Assembly (NCBI RefSeq): GCF_024494725.1
Contig: NZ_JANHDK010000008.1
Coordinates: 1-38,893, forward strand
From: Haloplanus ruber
GTDB lineage: Archaea; Halobacteriota; Halobacteria; Halobacteriales; Haloferacaceae
DNA length: 38,893 nucleotides
Direction of reading: 5' to 3'
The notes under the pieces were generated by a model, which was given only the letters and a program-made list of their open reading frames with translations, searched no databases and was not told the DNA's origin. Positions 7,180-16,680 of this stretch are shown here, one piece after another; the first letter of the stretch is position 1, and every line of letters starts with the position of its first letter. The translations under genes and the position numbers were made by a program.

Positions 7180-7914
7180 ATGCTTAATCTCAAGAGATCA
7201 CTCCCTCAAAACCTGTCCATGAGAGAAGTGGTCTATGCGATTCGGATTTCTCACCTCGAATACTCCGGGCTCAAAATCATGGACATCAAGATCGGCAAGT
7301 CCACCGACATCGAGAACACCCTCCGCCAGTACAGCCGGGGCAACCGCGACATCGAACTGCTCGACATGTGGACGCCGAACCCCGACAAGACCCTCTCCAC
7401 CGCCGAGCGCGGCGTCCACGCGGTCGCCGAGCGATACGCCTACGACAAACAGAGCGAGAAGTTCGTCTTCCTCCAGGGCGCGTATCAGGAGTTCGCTGAG
7501 ACGGTCAACATGCTCCTCCGGAACGTCAGTCGCGAGGACCTCGCCGCGGAGTCAACGTCAAGCGAGTTCACCGATGTCGACGACTATACCGGCACAACGC
7601 CCTCGGTGATCAAAATCCTCGGTGAGATGCACGACGTCGACAGTTGGGCGGACGCGCTGACGGTGGGGGTCGCGACGATCCTTCGCGACGTTGATGATCA
7701 TGAGCGCATCACCGAGGTCGACGGCCGGACGCGGAGCTACTTCGTGGAGGAGGGTCGGCAGTCGGACCTGTTCAAGCCCCGGCAGATTCCGGACACCAAT
7801 CTCTACGTGGAGACCAACTTCTCTGCGAACGACTGCGTTCGGAAGATCGAGCAGGCGATGGCGAAGTACGGGTATGATAGGGCTGAACTGGAGATTTTCA
7901 CTGAGGAAGTCTAA
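7180..7914 (+). CDS. GIY-YIG-like (T5orf172-type) protein with a C-terminal effector-type domain
   Basis: The product is 244 residues. VYAIRI (about 18-23) followed by KIGKST and RQYSRGNRD (about 37-56) matches the GIY-YIG/T5orf172 core, with Arg and downstream acidic residues consistent with a nuclease. Residues about 140-240 form a second domain (SWADAL..., GRTRSYF, YVETNFSAND) seen from memory in restriction-linked proteins of prokaryotes, with unknown role. It lies next to, but convergent with, the helicase/methyltransferase operon, so it is probably an independent transcription unit in the same defence region. ATG 7219 is an alternative start immediately before the first motif. Confidence 0.65.
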   Translation: MLNLKRSLPQNLSMREVVYAIRISHLEYSGLKIMDIKIGKSTDIENTLRQYSRGNRDIELLDMWTPNPDKTLSTAERGVHAVAERYAYDKQSEKFVFLQGAYQEFAETVNMLLRNVSREDLAAESTSSEFTDVDDYTGTTPSVIKILGEMHDVDSWADALTVGVATILRDVDDHERITEVDGRTRSYFVEEGRQSDLFKPRQIPDTNLYVETNFSANDCVRKIEQAMAKYGYDRAELEIFTEEV

Positions 7915-7992
7915 CTAATTTCATATTAGGGCAGTGGACTCGCTCAGGTTGCCAGCTGCCTAGGCCGGGGTCTTTCTATCCACGTCAAGATG

Positions 7993-10900
7993 CTATAGCG
8001 TCGACTGCGAGACTAGCGTTGGTCCACTCTCATCTTCATCGGTCTGTTCTGGAGCAACGGCCATCCAGCAGATCAGCTTGACCTCTTCCTCCCGGATTGG
8101 TGGCAATGGCTCAGGGGCGTCATAGGGTTGGAGGCCGAGGTCATCAGCCTTGTCGACAATTTCACGCGTTTTCTCTTCACCCTCTAATCCTTCATCGCGA
8201 ACTAGCTCTCTCATCTCGCGCTCGTACTGCTGGGGCCATGGAGCTCCCAGTGAATCGATAAGCTCTTCTTGACGGTTCTGGGTTAGTTCTGAGGGCCAAT
8301 GGTCCCGAACTTGCTCAATTGCCTCTCGGAATGCCTTCGGAACATCTGGCTGAACACTACGCGGATCAGTCTGTTCTTGCCACTGCTGCCAGATGTCCAC
8401 CTTCGCAACCTCCCACGCGCCGTAGACGCCTTCTTTGAATTTGTTTGGAAGTTCACGCGGGGTATCGCGGTCGCAGTCGATCCGCTGGAGACAGGTGAGC
8501 GTGTCATCGATTATTTCTGTTTCATCGTTGTCCGGAACGAATCGCATGAACATTTCATCCCCTACCCGAGCACAGAAGAAGTAGCCGGGATTCTCACCAC
8601 GGAATCCGGATCCTGCTGCCCACGGGAGCGACGTGATCTGGTCTCCCCGGTCTTCCAGACCTTCGCGAAGCTCCTGACGATACTCTTCGCCGGAGTACGC
8701 AGCTGCTTTGCCACCGCCTTTCTCGTAGACTTCTTCGTCTTCTTCACGAATCGATTCGATATCATCGACTCGGTCAGAGAAATTCTGCTGCATCGTATCC
8801 ATATCCGGAATTACCTGGCTGTCAAGGCCAATGGATCGAGCGGCTTGTGTCACTTTGCGTCGAACGCGGAGCTCAAGTTCTAATAGATCGTCGAGGCGGT
8901 CTTCTGGGAAGAACGTCATCGGGAATATCTCGGGGTGTGGCGAATTGATGCGGTCAATCCGGCCATTCCGCTGGACGACACGCATCGGATTCCACGGCAG
9001 GTCGTAGTTGATTACGTTGCGGGCCTGTTGGAGGTTGACCCCCTGGGCGAGCACGTCAGTTGTAACGAGTATATCGTACTGGTCTCCGACGCCCGCTGGC
9101 GCATCTGCGGAGTCGGGGGCAAAGCCGTGAACTGCGTCTTCTCTCGTGATGCCTCGAACTGATCCGTCCCCAGTAACGCCAGCGATCCGTCCCTCGTAGC
9201 AAGATAGGGTATCGTCGTTCTGGACGCGCTCTTCTAAGTAGTCCAGAATCCACTCGACGGTGTCGGCGTAGTACGAGAAGATGATGACCTTCCGATTCTG
9301 CTGGAACGCCTCCTCTACCTCGAGTTCGGGATCTGTCCCCGCATCTTCTTCGGCGTCCTCAACGATATCGACGAGCGTCTCGCCGAGGGTATCGAGCTTT
9401 TCGTCTTGCTCTTGCGTGACAACACTCACGCGCTCGTACCACCCTTGTAGGATTTCCAAGTCGGCTTTGAGGTCCTGACGGAACTCCTCAACTTCCGTTT
9501 CTGTCGCACCGAGGTTGTATGCTGTTTGGTTGTCTGCTTGGTCAAAAGCCTCATCGAGTGCCTCATCGCTGTCGGCCTCGACCCACTCTTCGATCGCATC
9601 GGGCTTTGGGAACATCCCATTATTGAGAAGATTCAGCGCAGCCCGATTCTGATTGATCATCCGCTCTAGCGTGTTAGCGAACGCTTTGCTCGAAGATTCG
9701 AAGCGCTTCAACAAGCCCGTTCTGAGTAACCCGACCAGCGACAGCTCTGAAGCGTCTTCCTCGCCCTCAAGATAGTACGAGGGGCGGTATCGTGCTAGCG
9801 AGAGCTCTGACTCGTCACGATCCCCGGCCGCCAACCCCTCTGCGACATCTTCGAAGAACGCGTCCCCGAATGTGTCGCTGAAGTCGTAGTCGATACGCCG
9901 GGGTTGTGATTCAGGGAAGGTGATCCTAACTTCACCGCCCTCGCCATTGGGGAGAGTGGCGTTCTCGTAGTGTTCCCGAATAAATCGACGGGTCCGACGA
10001 ACGGTCGTCTCGTCGAGAACATCGAATAAGAGATCAGGGCTCAGGTCTGAGGGGTCCTCCGACTGTGCGTGTTTGAACCGGTCACGCAGCGATCGAATTC
10101 CCTCGGAGGCAAACGCTGCGTCGTTCTTGATGAAATAGTACAAGAGGTAGTAGAGGTCCCACAGCGAGTTGTTCACCGGCGTCGCCGTGAGCATCACGAC
10201 ATCCTTGGGCGGGTCGTCACGCAAGAGCTGTCTAAGCGCGTCGGCCTGCTGTGTACCGGGGTTGCGGAACGCGTGTGCCTCGTCGATGATGACGAGTTGG
10301 TACTCCTCTTTGTCCAGGTCCAAGTACGATCGGTCACCACCAAGCTGGCGCTCGTTCCGCAGCTCAGAGTACGAGAGTGTCTCGAACTGGACGCCCCACT
10401 CTGGGGCCTTCGACTCCCACATCCCGTCACGGAGGTAGGCTGGCGCCACCACCAGCGCGCGTTGGCGGTTCTCGTTGACCGTCTTCTCGAGGAGCTTCCC
10501 GGCGATGTAGGTCTTCCCGAGGCCGACCTCGTCGGCAACGACCACACCGTTGTGTTCGTCGAGGAATCGTTCAGCGCGGCGAACCCCGTCCTGCTGGAAG
10601 TTGGTTAGGTTGATCGCGCCGTCGTCCTCGGCTTCCTCCTCGAGTTCGTCGCCGTAGCGTTCATAGAGGACGCGCAGGTAGATGAGGTACGGGTCGTAGG
10701 GTTCGAACCGTTCTTCGTAGATCGACGCTAGGTCGTAGGGCTCGGCGTCGGCCCAGATGTCCTCGAACCACTCGTTGACCTGCCCCGTCACAGAGGGGCT
10801 GTACTGGCCGACGTTCAACTCCATGTTCGAGGTCAGACCTGCACCCGTGAAGTTGGAGGAACCGACCAGAGTGCCCTGATCGTGGGAGAAGAGATACGCT

Positions 10901-11337
10901 TTCCCATGAAGGAATCGCTCCTCGTAGCGCCTGACTTTGACATCATCACTCCGCAGGAAGTCGACGAGTTGCTGGAGCCGGCTGTCGATCCGTCGAGAGA
11001 ACCCCAACAGGTCCCGGTCCTGGTCGAGGTTCCGATCGAGAGTCTTGAGCGATTCCTCGAGGCGTTTCTGGTTGTAGTCCTCGCCACGTGGCTCGCCCGG
11101 CTGGCGCCAGCGCTCGGTGTCCTTCTGGTCTGGTTGTGCGCCCAACAGGAGACGAACCTCACCGACTTGGTCGAGGGCGTCGGCTACTTCGAAGTAGCCG
11201 CGGGGGTTGAAATAGCCCGTCGCGATGTCCAGGTTGGGCTCTGGACCCATCTTCTCCCGCAGGTCGTCGATGTATTCATTGATGGCCACGGCGAGGGTGT
11301 TTCCCTCACGATTGTCGATGAACTCTGGCCTGGTCAT
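7993..11337 (-). CDS. Phospholipase D-like nuclease fused to SNF2-family helicase
   Basis: The product is 1114 residues. Residues about 20-190 form a PLD-type domain with one HKD motif (HGK about 143-145, Asp about 151, then GSSNFTG about 158-164). The SNF2 ATPase core follows: DEVGLGKT (about 268-275), DEAH (about 352-355) and TATPVNN (about 383-389), with helicase C motifs SYYADT (about 686-691) and QRNGRIDR (about 785-792). About 200 C-terminal residues are unassigned. It starts inside the stop codon of the methyltransferase gene (ATGA, 11334-11337), so the two are one operon. It most likely translocates on DNA and cleaves or excludes unmodified invader DNA. It resembles the SNF2 component of class 1 DISARM, but the other DISARM genes are not present. 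Confidence 0.88.
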   Translation of the reverse strand: MTRPEFIDNREGNTLAVAINEYIDDLREKMGPEPNLDIATGYFNPRGYFEVADALDQVGEVRLLLGAQPDQKDTERWRQPGEPRGEDYNQKRLEESLKTLDRNLDQDRDLLGFSRRIDSRLQQLVDFLRSDDVKVRRYEERFLHGKAYLFSHDQGTLVGSSNFTGAGLTSNMELNVGQYSPSVTGQVNEWFEDIWADAEPYDLASIYEERFEPYDPYLIYLRVLYERYGDELEEEAEDDGAINLTNFQQDGVRRAERFLDEHNGVVVADEVGLGKTYIAGKLLEKTVNENRQRALVVAPAYLRDGMWESKAPEWGVQFETLSYSELRNERQLGGDRSYLDLDKEEYQLVIIDEAHAFRNPGTQQADALRQLLRDDPPKDVVMLTATPVNNSLWDLYYLLYYFIKNDAAFASEGIRSLRDRFKHAQSEDPSDLSPDLLFDVLDETTVRRTRRFIREHYENATLPNGEGGEVRITFPESQPRRIDYDFSDTFGDAFFEDVAEGLAAGDRDESELSLARYRPSYYLEGEEDASELSLVGLLRTGLLKRFESSSKAFANTLERMINQNRAALNLLNNGMFPKPDAIEEWVEADSDEALDEAFDQADNQTAYNLGATETEVEEFRQDLKADLEILQGWYERVSVVTQEQDEKLDTLGETLVDIVEDAEEDAGTDPELEVEEAFQQNRKVIIFSYYADTVEWILDYLEERVQNDDTLSCYEGRIAGVTGDGSVRGITREDAVHGFAPDSADAPAGVGDQYDILVTTDVLAQGVNLQQARNVINYDLPWNPMRVVQRNGRIDRINSPHPEIFPMTFFPEDRLDDLLELELRVRRKVTQAARSIGLDSQVIPDMDTMQQNFSDRVDDIESIREEDEEVYEKGGGKAAAYSGEEYRQELREGLEDRGDQITSLPWAAGSGFRGENPGYFFCARVGDEMFMRFVPDNDETEIIDDTLTCLQRIDCDRDTPRELPNKFKEGVYGAWEVAKVDIWQQWQEQTDPRSVQPDVPKAFREAIEQVRDHWPSELTQNRQEELIDSLGAPWPQQYEREMRELVRDEGLEGEEKTREIVDKADDLGLQPYDAPEPLPPIREEEVKLICWMAVAPEQTDEDESGPTLVSQSTL

Positions 11338-14300
11338 TCTTCACTCTCCAGTCGCTCGGCCCACTCATCATAGTGTTCGAGCACCGCATTCATACGGGAC
11401 TCGTGGTCCCAGTTCTCGTGGAATGTCTCGAAGACGACCTGAAGATTCTCACGGCTCAGGCCGTAGAGATGCGCTGAGAGGGCGTCGATCTCTTGCATCA
11501 TCTCCTCGCGCTCATCTTTGCTGTGAGCAGTACAGGAGACCCCGACCGCGTCAGCCCACTCCCGAAACCGCTCATCAGTTGCCGCAAGGGCTCCGGACAG
11601 TTCCACCATCCGAGACCACAAACGGCTTTCACGTCCTGGGCGCGGGACCGGTAATCCGTTGAGAAGGTAGAAGCTCACATGGTTTTCAACGAACCGTCTT
11701 GCGCACCAATCGAAGGGGATAGATCCCATAATCCCCATCAGGTACGCTTGATCTTTCTCATCACCCCGTGGCCAAACCAGATATGGGGAAGTGTCAAGTA
11801 AAATTATATTTGGTGGGGCAAGCGCCGGCAACACAGTTCTCGTATTAGTTTTGTTCGTAGAATCGCGGAATACGACACGAGCACTATAGCATGGGAGTGT
11901 CGATTTATCGTGAATCCATTCCTCGGGCATCTCTGAGAAGGGAGAGCGACTGCCAATGCGGTACGAGTTTTCTCTTTTTTCCTGAAGATAATCAAATATC
12001 AGATCAGGATCAGTCCAGACAGTTGCCTTAGACACATCAACTGACCAGAAATCAAACGCCTTTCCACCCAACACGGGTAGGAAATCCTCTTCCGGCGGTT
12101 GGTCCGAACGGTGAAGAAGCGTAGTTCCGTCGTCCAATTCTTCGTCTTCGTACGGAGCGAGCTTAAGCGGGGTAACAGGCACTGGTTTCCAGTCACCACC
12201 GCCGTAGCTAAACTTGGGGTGTGAAACGAGTTGTTCAAACGCTTCACTTGCCTCGTCGCTTGGCGGAAGTGGGACAACCGAAGATGTAGTCCAACTTCGA
12301 ATGTCCTCTATACTGAAGTAATGGGGATCTCTCTGTATTCCCTCCTCGTACTCTTCTTCGTCGTAATACGGTCCTCGAAGGGGCAGTTTCTCACCCGGAT
12401 CCCCAGAGTTGTGATAAGATGCCAGCGTAATTGTCATCTGGCCATGAATCCCTTCAAAAACCCACTCGTTTGTGTTGACTAGGAAAGTCAGGTCGTCTAC
12501 CGTGGTGGTGTCGAAAAGTTTCTCTCTGAAGTCTGAAGTGTTGTCCCCAGAGAACGCTCCTCGGGGAACAATAATACCTACGTGCCCTCGGTCGCCAACA
12601 AGATGCTTGAATCTCCACGAGAAAGCGATGTACATCTCCGGAGCAGAACCTCCCGAACTATTACCGCCATACGGGCCGTTCTTCAGGATAGTACTTCTCT
12701 GTCTTTTCTCATTCTTCTCGCGTTTGAGCTCTGCTTCCAGTCCTGGCCGTCGCTCCAGCAGTCTCTGTCTTGCCTCTTCCTGTTTCTGCTCAGACTTGCC
12801 CTGAAAACCGGGGATGTACCTAGCCCAGAACTCTTTGTCTTCCAAGGTGGATTCATCCCACGGTGGATTCCCAAGGAGGACGTCGAATCCGGGGTTATTA
12901 CCGTTAAATACTTCGGGGAACGCGGCCGGAAAGTGTAGCGGGCTGGTCGCTGCCAATACATCCTGTGCAGTTTCGTACTCGTCCGATTCTAGCAGATTCA
13001 CCCCGTCGTCGTCGTTAACCACTTCGGGGTCAATTTCGTCGTCGATTCGTGAGGCCGCCAGAATGTCGAACGCCGCACGGGTCTCCTCAAGTTGGTCCCG
13101 GATCTCCTCGCGCGTCTCCCGAGCCTTAGCGACCTGTTGAGCGTCAGCGTCCGCGAAACTCCCCAAATCGTCGATGGCGTCTTCAATTTCTTTCATCACG
13201 CTTGATCCGCCCATGAACATCCCAAGATTCGTCTGATCGACGTCGAGGATGTCGCTCACCTCGTCCAGCGTGCCGATGCCAGCCAGTGAGTCGCCCGTGG
13301 TGAGGTTGTAGTCGAGGAACGCCAGCGGAAGTCCCGGAACGAACGTGTGTACCCACAGTGAGAGTCGCGCCAGCTCTGTCGAGAGGTCGTTCACGTCGAC
13401 GCCGTAGATACATCGACGAGCGACTTGCCGCCGAAGGAGCTGGCTACGTTCAACCTCGGGCATTTCCTCACTGCTCTCGAAGGCGTCCTCGGCGGCGTCG
13501 CGCAGGCGATCGAGCTCCTCCTCGACCTGCGGAAGGTGTACATCGTCCCGAGTCAGATATTTCATCAGACGGTTCTCGATGCGGTCGACGGCGCCGACGA
13601 GGAAATGCCCCGATCCCATCGCAATGTCAGAGACACGGAAGTCGAAGAACGCCTTCGCGGCCGCTGTTCGACCCTCCTCCTCGCGCAGTCGGTCCAGCCG
13701 TTCGAGGTGGTCATCTAGTGCCGGTTCGAGTGAGTTGTCGAGAAGGTGCTCGACGAACCGGGTCTTGGTGTAGTACGTCCCGGTGGCTTTTCGTTCACCG
13801 GACTGACCGTGGAGGTATACTTCGCCCTGCTCAACAACGACGTCTGAATCGTTCTCGCCTAACTCTTGCTGACCCGTCGGGTCGACCGGCGTGTAGTGTC
13901 CTTCGTCGTCAACGGTTAGGTCCTGATCAGCTAGCGAGAGTTCAGACTCGAGCAGCCCCTCGTAGATGACACCAAATTCCCTGACGCCGATGTTGCGGAA
14001 GTCGACTGGGCCCTCTATGTCGTCGGCCTCAGACTCGTCGATGAGCAGGTTCGCCAGCACCGGTCCGAACTGGTCGTCAGTCAGTTCAATTTCGGCCAGC
14101 TTAGCCCCCGCTTCCGAGATGTCCTCGTCAGATGAGAGCAGTCGCCCGTTGTACTCGGGCAGACTCCACTCAGAGTGGCCGTCGTGAATCGCTCGGGCGA
14201 GTTCCATCACGTCGTCCCAGTGTGTCGTCGACCGCTCATCGAACTCAATCCCCTCCTGCCGAAGGTCGTGAAGTTCGTGGGCCTTCGCTTTCAGTGAACG

Positions 14301-15440
14301 ACGCTCGTACCGAGGATTGTGCCGCGGGAGGAACCCTTCGTCCTCAGCGTACGCGATGAACAGAAGCCGGTAGAGCTTGATCAGCGCCATCCGGTAGGTC
14401 TCGTCCAGCTCGTCCTTCGTGGGGTCCTCGAGATCGCGGGCGTCGGCAATAGCCTCAGCAAGGTCGGGAATAACGTCATCATAGATTCGCTCACGAAGAC
14501 GTCGACCCAACTCAGCAGCGTAATCCTTCGAGTCGGCCATGATCTCGTGGAGCGATCCTTCCTTCTGGAGAGCCCCTGACGAGAACAGCAGCGATAGGTA
14601 ACCCGCGTTGTCGTCAGTGAGTAAGTCAGTGTTGACCTCGACGAAGGTGTCTGTTCGACCACGAGAACCAAACCCAGCATCAGGGTTTGTAGTGTATAGT
14701 CGCAGACGGCTCTCAGAGCTGGCGATGACGTAGTCCAAGTTCTTCTTATCTGCTTCGCTGAGCGCGTACGAGACCGGTGTTTGACCGGTGAAACGGTCCT
14801 GTGCGTGGTCAAAGGACTCGTCCTCGTTCAGGAAGACGGCAACCGCCTGTTCTCGACCATCACTCGTGTCCTTGAGAATGTAACTGTGGTCCTGAAGTCG
14901 TTCAATCTCGTAGCCGAGCCCTTCAACTAGGTCTCGGCCTTTTTCATCAAGTAGTCCTTCGGCTCGACTAACAGCATCGTTCCAATCGGCACGATCGGGT
15001 ACTCCGGTTTTCAGTTCGTGTGTCGAAAGAAGGCCCTGGTTGCGAAGACCGACTAACTCCTCATCAATTTGGGCTAAGACGGCGCTAAGGAAGCGTTGTG
15101 CGGCGTGATGGTCCGGTCGATCGAGAGCCGATTCGCAGATTCGCTCTACCTGTGATGTTTCGAGATCGCGCTTAACATCTGGATTCTCCCCGGCGGGTCC
15201 GATGATGTCGACTGTCTGGCCGTCATCTCGAAGCACGACAACGAGAATCGGGTTGATTCGCTGATTCCGGCGGTCTGTGTAGAGCCGCTGTAGCCAGTTT
15301 TTTTGCGGCCGGTCGTCACGTTCAGTAACAACCACTTCGAGGGCATTGGATCCCTCCCCGAGATAGAGTTCGCAGTCGGCACTAACCCGATCTGACTTCC
15401 ATGGGCGTGGTGTTGCCGACTCAAGGAACTCGATAGGCAT
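11334..15440 (-). CDS. Eco57I-like adenine-specific DNA methyltransferase, possibly with nuclease function
   Basis: The product is about 1368 residues (1373 if the ATG at 15455 is used). Motif I is DIAMGSGHF (about 605-613) and motif IV is NPPW (about 863-866), as in gamma-type N6-adenine methyltransferases of the Eco57I class. The N-terminal 350 residues are an alpha/beta region; I cannot confirm PD-(D/E)XK residues there. The C-terminal part (about 1000-1350) is expected to be the target-recognition region. A TTTATTATT box at 15463-15471 sits about 27 bp before the ATG at 15440, supporting that start and a leaderless mRNA. It is the first gene of the operon with the PLD-SNF2 helicase. The role is host DNA marking in a restriction- or DISARM-like defence. 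Confidence 0.88.
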   Translation of the reverse strand: MPIEFLESATPRPWKSDRVSADCELYLGEGSNALEVVVTERDDRPQKNWLQRLYTDRRNQRINPILVVVLRDDGQTVDIIGPAGENPDVKRDLETSQVERICESALDRPDHHAAQRFLSAVLAQIDEELVGLRNQGLLSTHELKTGVPDRADWNDAVSRAEGLLDEKGRDLVEGLGYEIERLQDHSYILKDTSDGREQAVAVFLNEDESFDHAQDRFTGQTPVSYALSEADKKNLDYVIASSESRLRLYTTNPDAGFGSRGRTDTFVEVNTDLLTDDNAGYLSLLFSSGALQKEGSLHEIMADSKDYAAELGRRLRERIYDDVIPDLAEAIADARDLEDPTKDELDETYRMALIKLYRLLFIAYAEDEGFLPRHNPRYERRSLKAKAHELHDLRQEGIEFDERSTTHWDDVMELARAIHDGHSEWSLPEYNGRLLSSDEDISEAGAKLAEIELTDDQFGPVLANLLIDESEADDIEGPVDFRNIGVREFGVIYEGLLESELSLADQDLTVDDEGHYTPVDPTGQQELGENDSDVVVEQGEVYLHGQSGERKATGTYYTKTRFVEHLLDNSLEPALDDHLERLDRLREEEGRTAAAKAFFDFRVSDIAMGSGHFLVGAVDRIENRLMKYLTRDDVHLPQVEEELDRLRDAAEDAFESSEEMPEVERSQLLRRQVARRCIYGVDVNDLSTELARLSLWVHTFVPGLPLAFLDYNLTTGDSLAGIGTLDEVSDILDVDQTNLGMFMGGSSVMKEIEDAIDDLGSFADADAQQVAKARETREEIRDQLEETRAAFDILAASRIDDEIDPEVVNDDDGVNLLESDEYETAQDVLAATSPLHFPAAFPEVFNGNNPGFDVLLGNPPWDESTLEDKEFWARYIPGFQGKSEQKQEEARQRLLERRPGLEAELKREKNEKRQRSTILKNGPYGGNSSGGSAPEMYIAFSWRFKHLVGDRGHVGIIVPRGAFSGDNTSDFREKLFDTTTVDDLTFLVNTNEWVFEGIHGQMTITLASYHNSGDPGEKLPLRGPYYDEEEYEEGIQRDPHYFSIEDIRSWTTSSVVPLPPSDEASEAFEQLVSHPKFSYGGGDWKPVPVTPLKLAPYEDEELDDGTTLLHRSDQPPEEDFLPVLGGKAFDFWSVDVSKATVWTDPDLIFDYLQEKRENSYRIGSRSPFSEMPEEWIHDKSTLPCYSARVVFRDSTNKTNTRTVLPALAPPNIILLDTSPYLVWPRGDEKDQAYLMGIMGSIPFDWCARRFVENHVSFYLLNGLPVPRPGRESRLWSRMVELSGALAATDERFREWADAVGVSCTAHSKDEREEMMQEIDALSAHLYGLSRENLQVVFETFHENWDHESRMNAVLEHYDEWAERLESEE

Positions 15441-15462
15441 TGAGAAGAGCAACATTCTGTTG

Positions 15463-15471
15463 ATTTATTAT
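15463..15471 (-). promoter_or_regulatory. TATA box of the methyltransferase/helicase operon
   Basis: AATAATAAA on the minus strand lies about 27 bp upstream of the ATG at 15440, which fixes the likely transcription and translation start. Confidence 0.5.
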
Positions 15472-15544
15472 TCTTCTGTACTTTCTCGCGTGTGCTGAGA
15501 AACAAAACGCACGTCCAAAGCGAAATCTAGAGCTTTTCTCTCTT

Positions 15545-16480
15545 CTGCTTTGTTGAATCCGATGACGGCGCGGGGATTACTGTTTGAGAGCTTGTTCGAG
15601 GTTGTAGACTGCGGCGGTCAACACGAGTTCACGGAACTCGCGGTACCAAGCGCGAGGGGGGACAGCGGGGCCGAACCGACGCTTGATAGCCGAAAAGGCG
15701 GTCTCGGCCATCCACCGCTGGCCGTATAGCTCGCTGTCCAACCGTGCGTTGTGGGCGTGATCGTACGCAGCGAACAGCCGGTGACGCAGCAAGGGCCGGA
15801 CTCCCCCTAGACGGAGGGCGCCCCGGAGAGATTGGTCGTCATAGCCTTTGTCGCCGGCGAGACTCTCGATTTGTCGGTGTTACGAAGGGCAACTCGACGG
15901 CCAGTTTGGGTGTCGTGAGGCCAGTGTGCCGAGCAGTGAAGATCGAGGATGGCACACGAATCTGTATCGACGAGCGCCGTCGTTTTGAGCGTCCGTATGC
16001 GGCGATCCGAGCGGTGTTGGTAGTGTCTCGATGCCGTTTCGCGGTCGAAGAACGTTGTATCGATGGCTCCGTGCGAGCCCGGATCGCAGATGGTCGCAGA
16101 CTCACGGAGGAAGCCACGCCACACAGACATGGGAACCCTCTCAAACGACCGGTACAGCGTTGAGGGTGCGGGAAATGCCGTTCGAGCGAGCTGTAACAGT
16201 CCACAAACCCGATCCATTTCACTCGCCCAGTCAACAATCTCACGGTACGTCGCTCCCATATGAACCCGCAAAAAGTGGAGCGTGACATGCTTCCAGCCGG
16301 GAAATCCGTGGCCAGTCGGATCACTCACCGCCGTTGGAGTGGCGGCACAGCGCTTTTGAGCCAGCGACGCGGCTTGCTTAACGAAGCGGAAGAGGTGTTT
16401 GGACACATTCGGCTCTTCCGCTTCGCTTCCACCTTCAGAGCGACGCTATCCCGACGCCTTCTGCGGATTCAACAGAGCAG
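15545..16480. mobile_element. IS5-family insertion sequence, 936 bp, decayed
   Basis: It is bounded by CTGCTTTGTTGAATCCG (15545-15561) and its inverted copy CGGATTCAACAGAGCAG (16464-16480), differing at one base. It contains one frameshifted transposase gene. No clear target duplication is visible. Confidence 0.8.
15577..16406 (-). pseudogene. IS5-family transposase, broken by a frameshift
   Basis: Reading from 16406, the N-terminal part runs through GAIDTTFFDRE and ALVDTDSC, which carry two catalytic Asp residues. The frame then slips near 15870: the reading should continue IESLAGDKGYDDQSLRG in another frame, ending with AETAFSAIKRRFG (catalytic Glu) and the stop at 15577. A single lost base, plausibly in the AAA of CGACAAATCGAG, explains it. 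The layout is the DDE pattern of haloarchaeal IS5 elements. It is non-functional unless the break is a sequencing error. Confidence 0.82.
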
Positions 16481-16607
16481 ATCAGTCCTTCATCCAGATT
16501 TAGAGACATCGACAGGAGGTGAATCCGCACGACGACTTGGCGAGTCAAGCCTTCGAGATCTACTACGAATTAACGGATCAAGAGAGGTGAATCCGGAGGA
16601 GGCCTGA
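16481..16607 (+). pseudogene. Coding debris beside the IS5 element
   Basis: Two frames look protein-like: one encodes ...LRDLLRINGSREVNPEEA and stops at 16605-16607, and another encodes RQEVNPHDD...FEIYYELTDQER and stops at about 16588. GAGGTGAATCCG occurs twice (16514 and 16586). This may be the 3' stub of a gene cut by the IS. No family is recognised. Confidence 0.25.
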
Positions 16608-16680
16608 AAGACTCACAGGTATCACTCTTAGAGGCGAAGAGGCAGGTTCCTTTTTGTGGGTAGGCTTTGACTCGGATTGT

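Noticed and set aside
7993-15440. Complete DISARM system
   Set aside because: Only methyltransferase and SNF2-type genes are present; no DUF1998 protein or separate helicase of that system is in the window.
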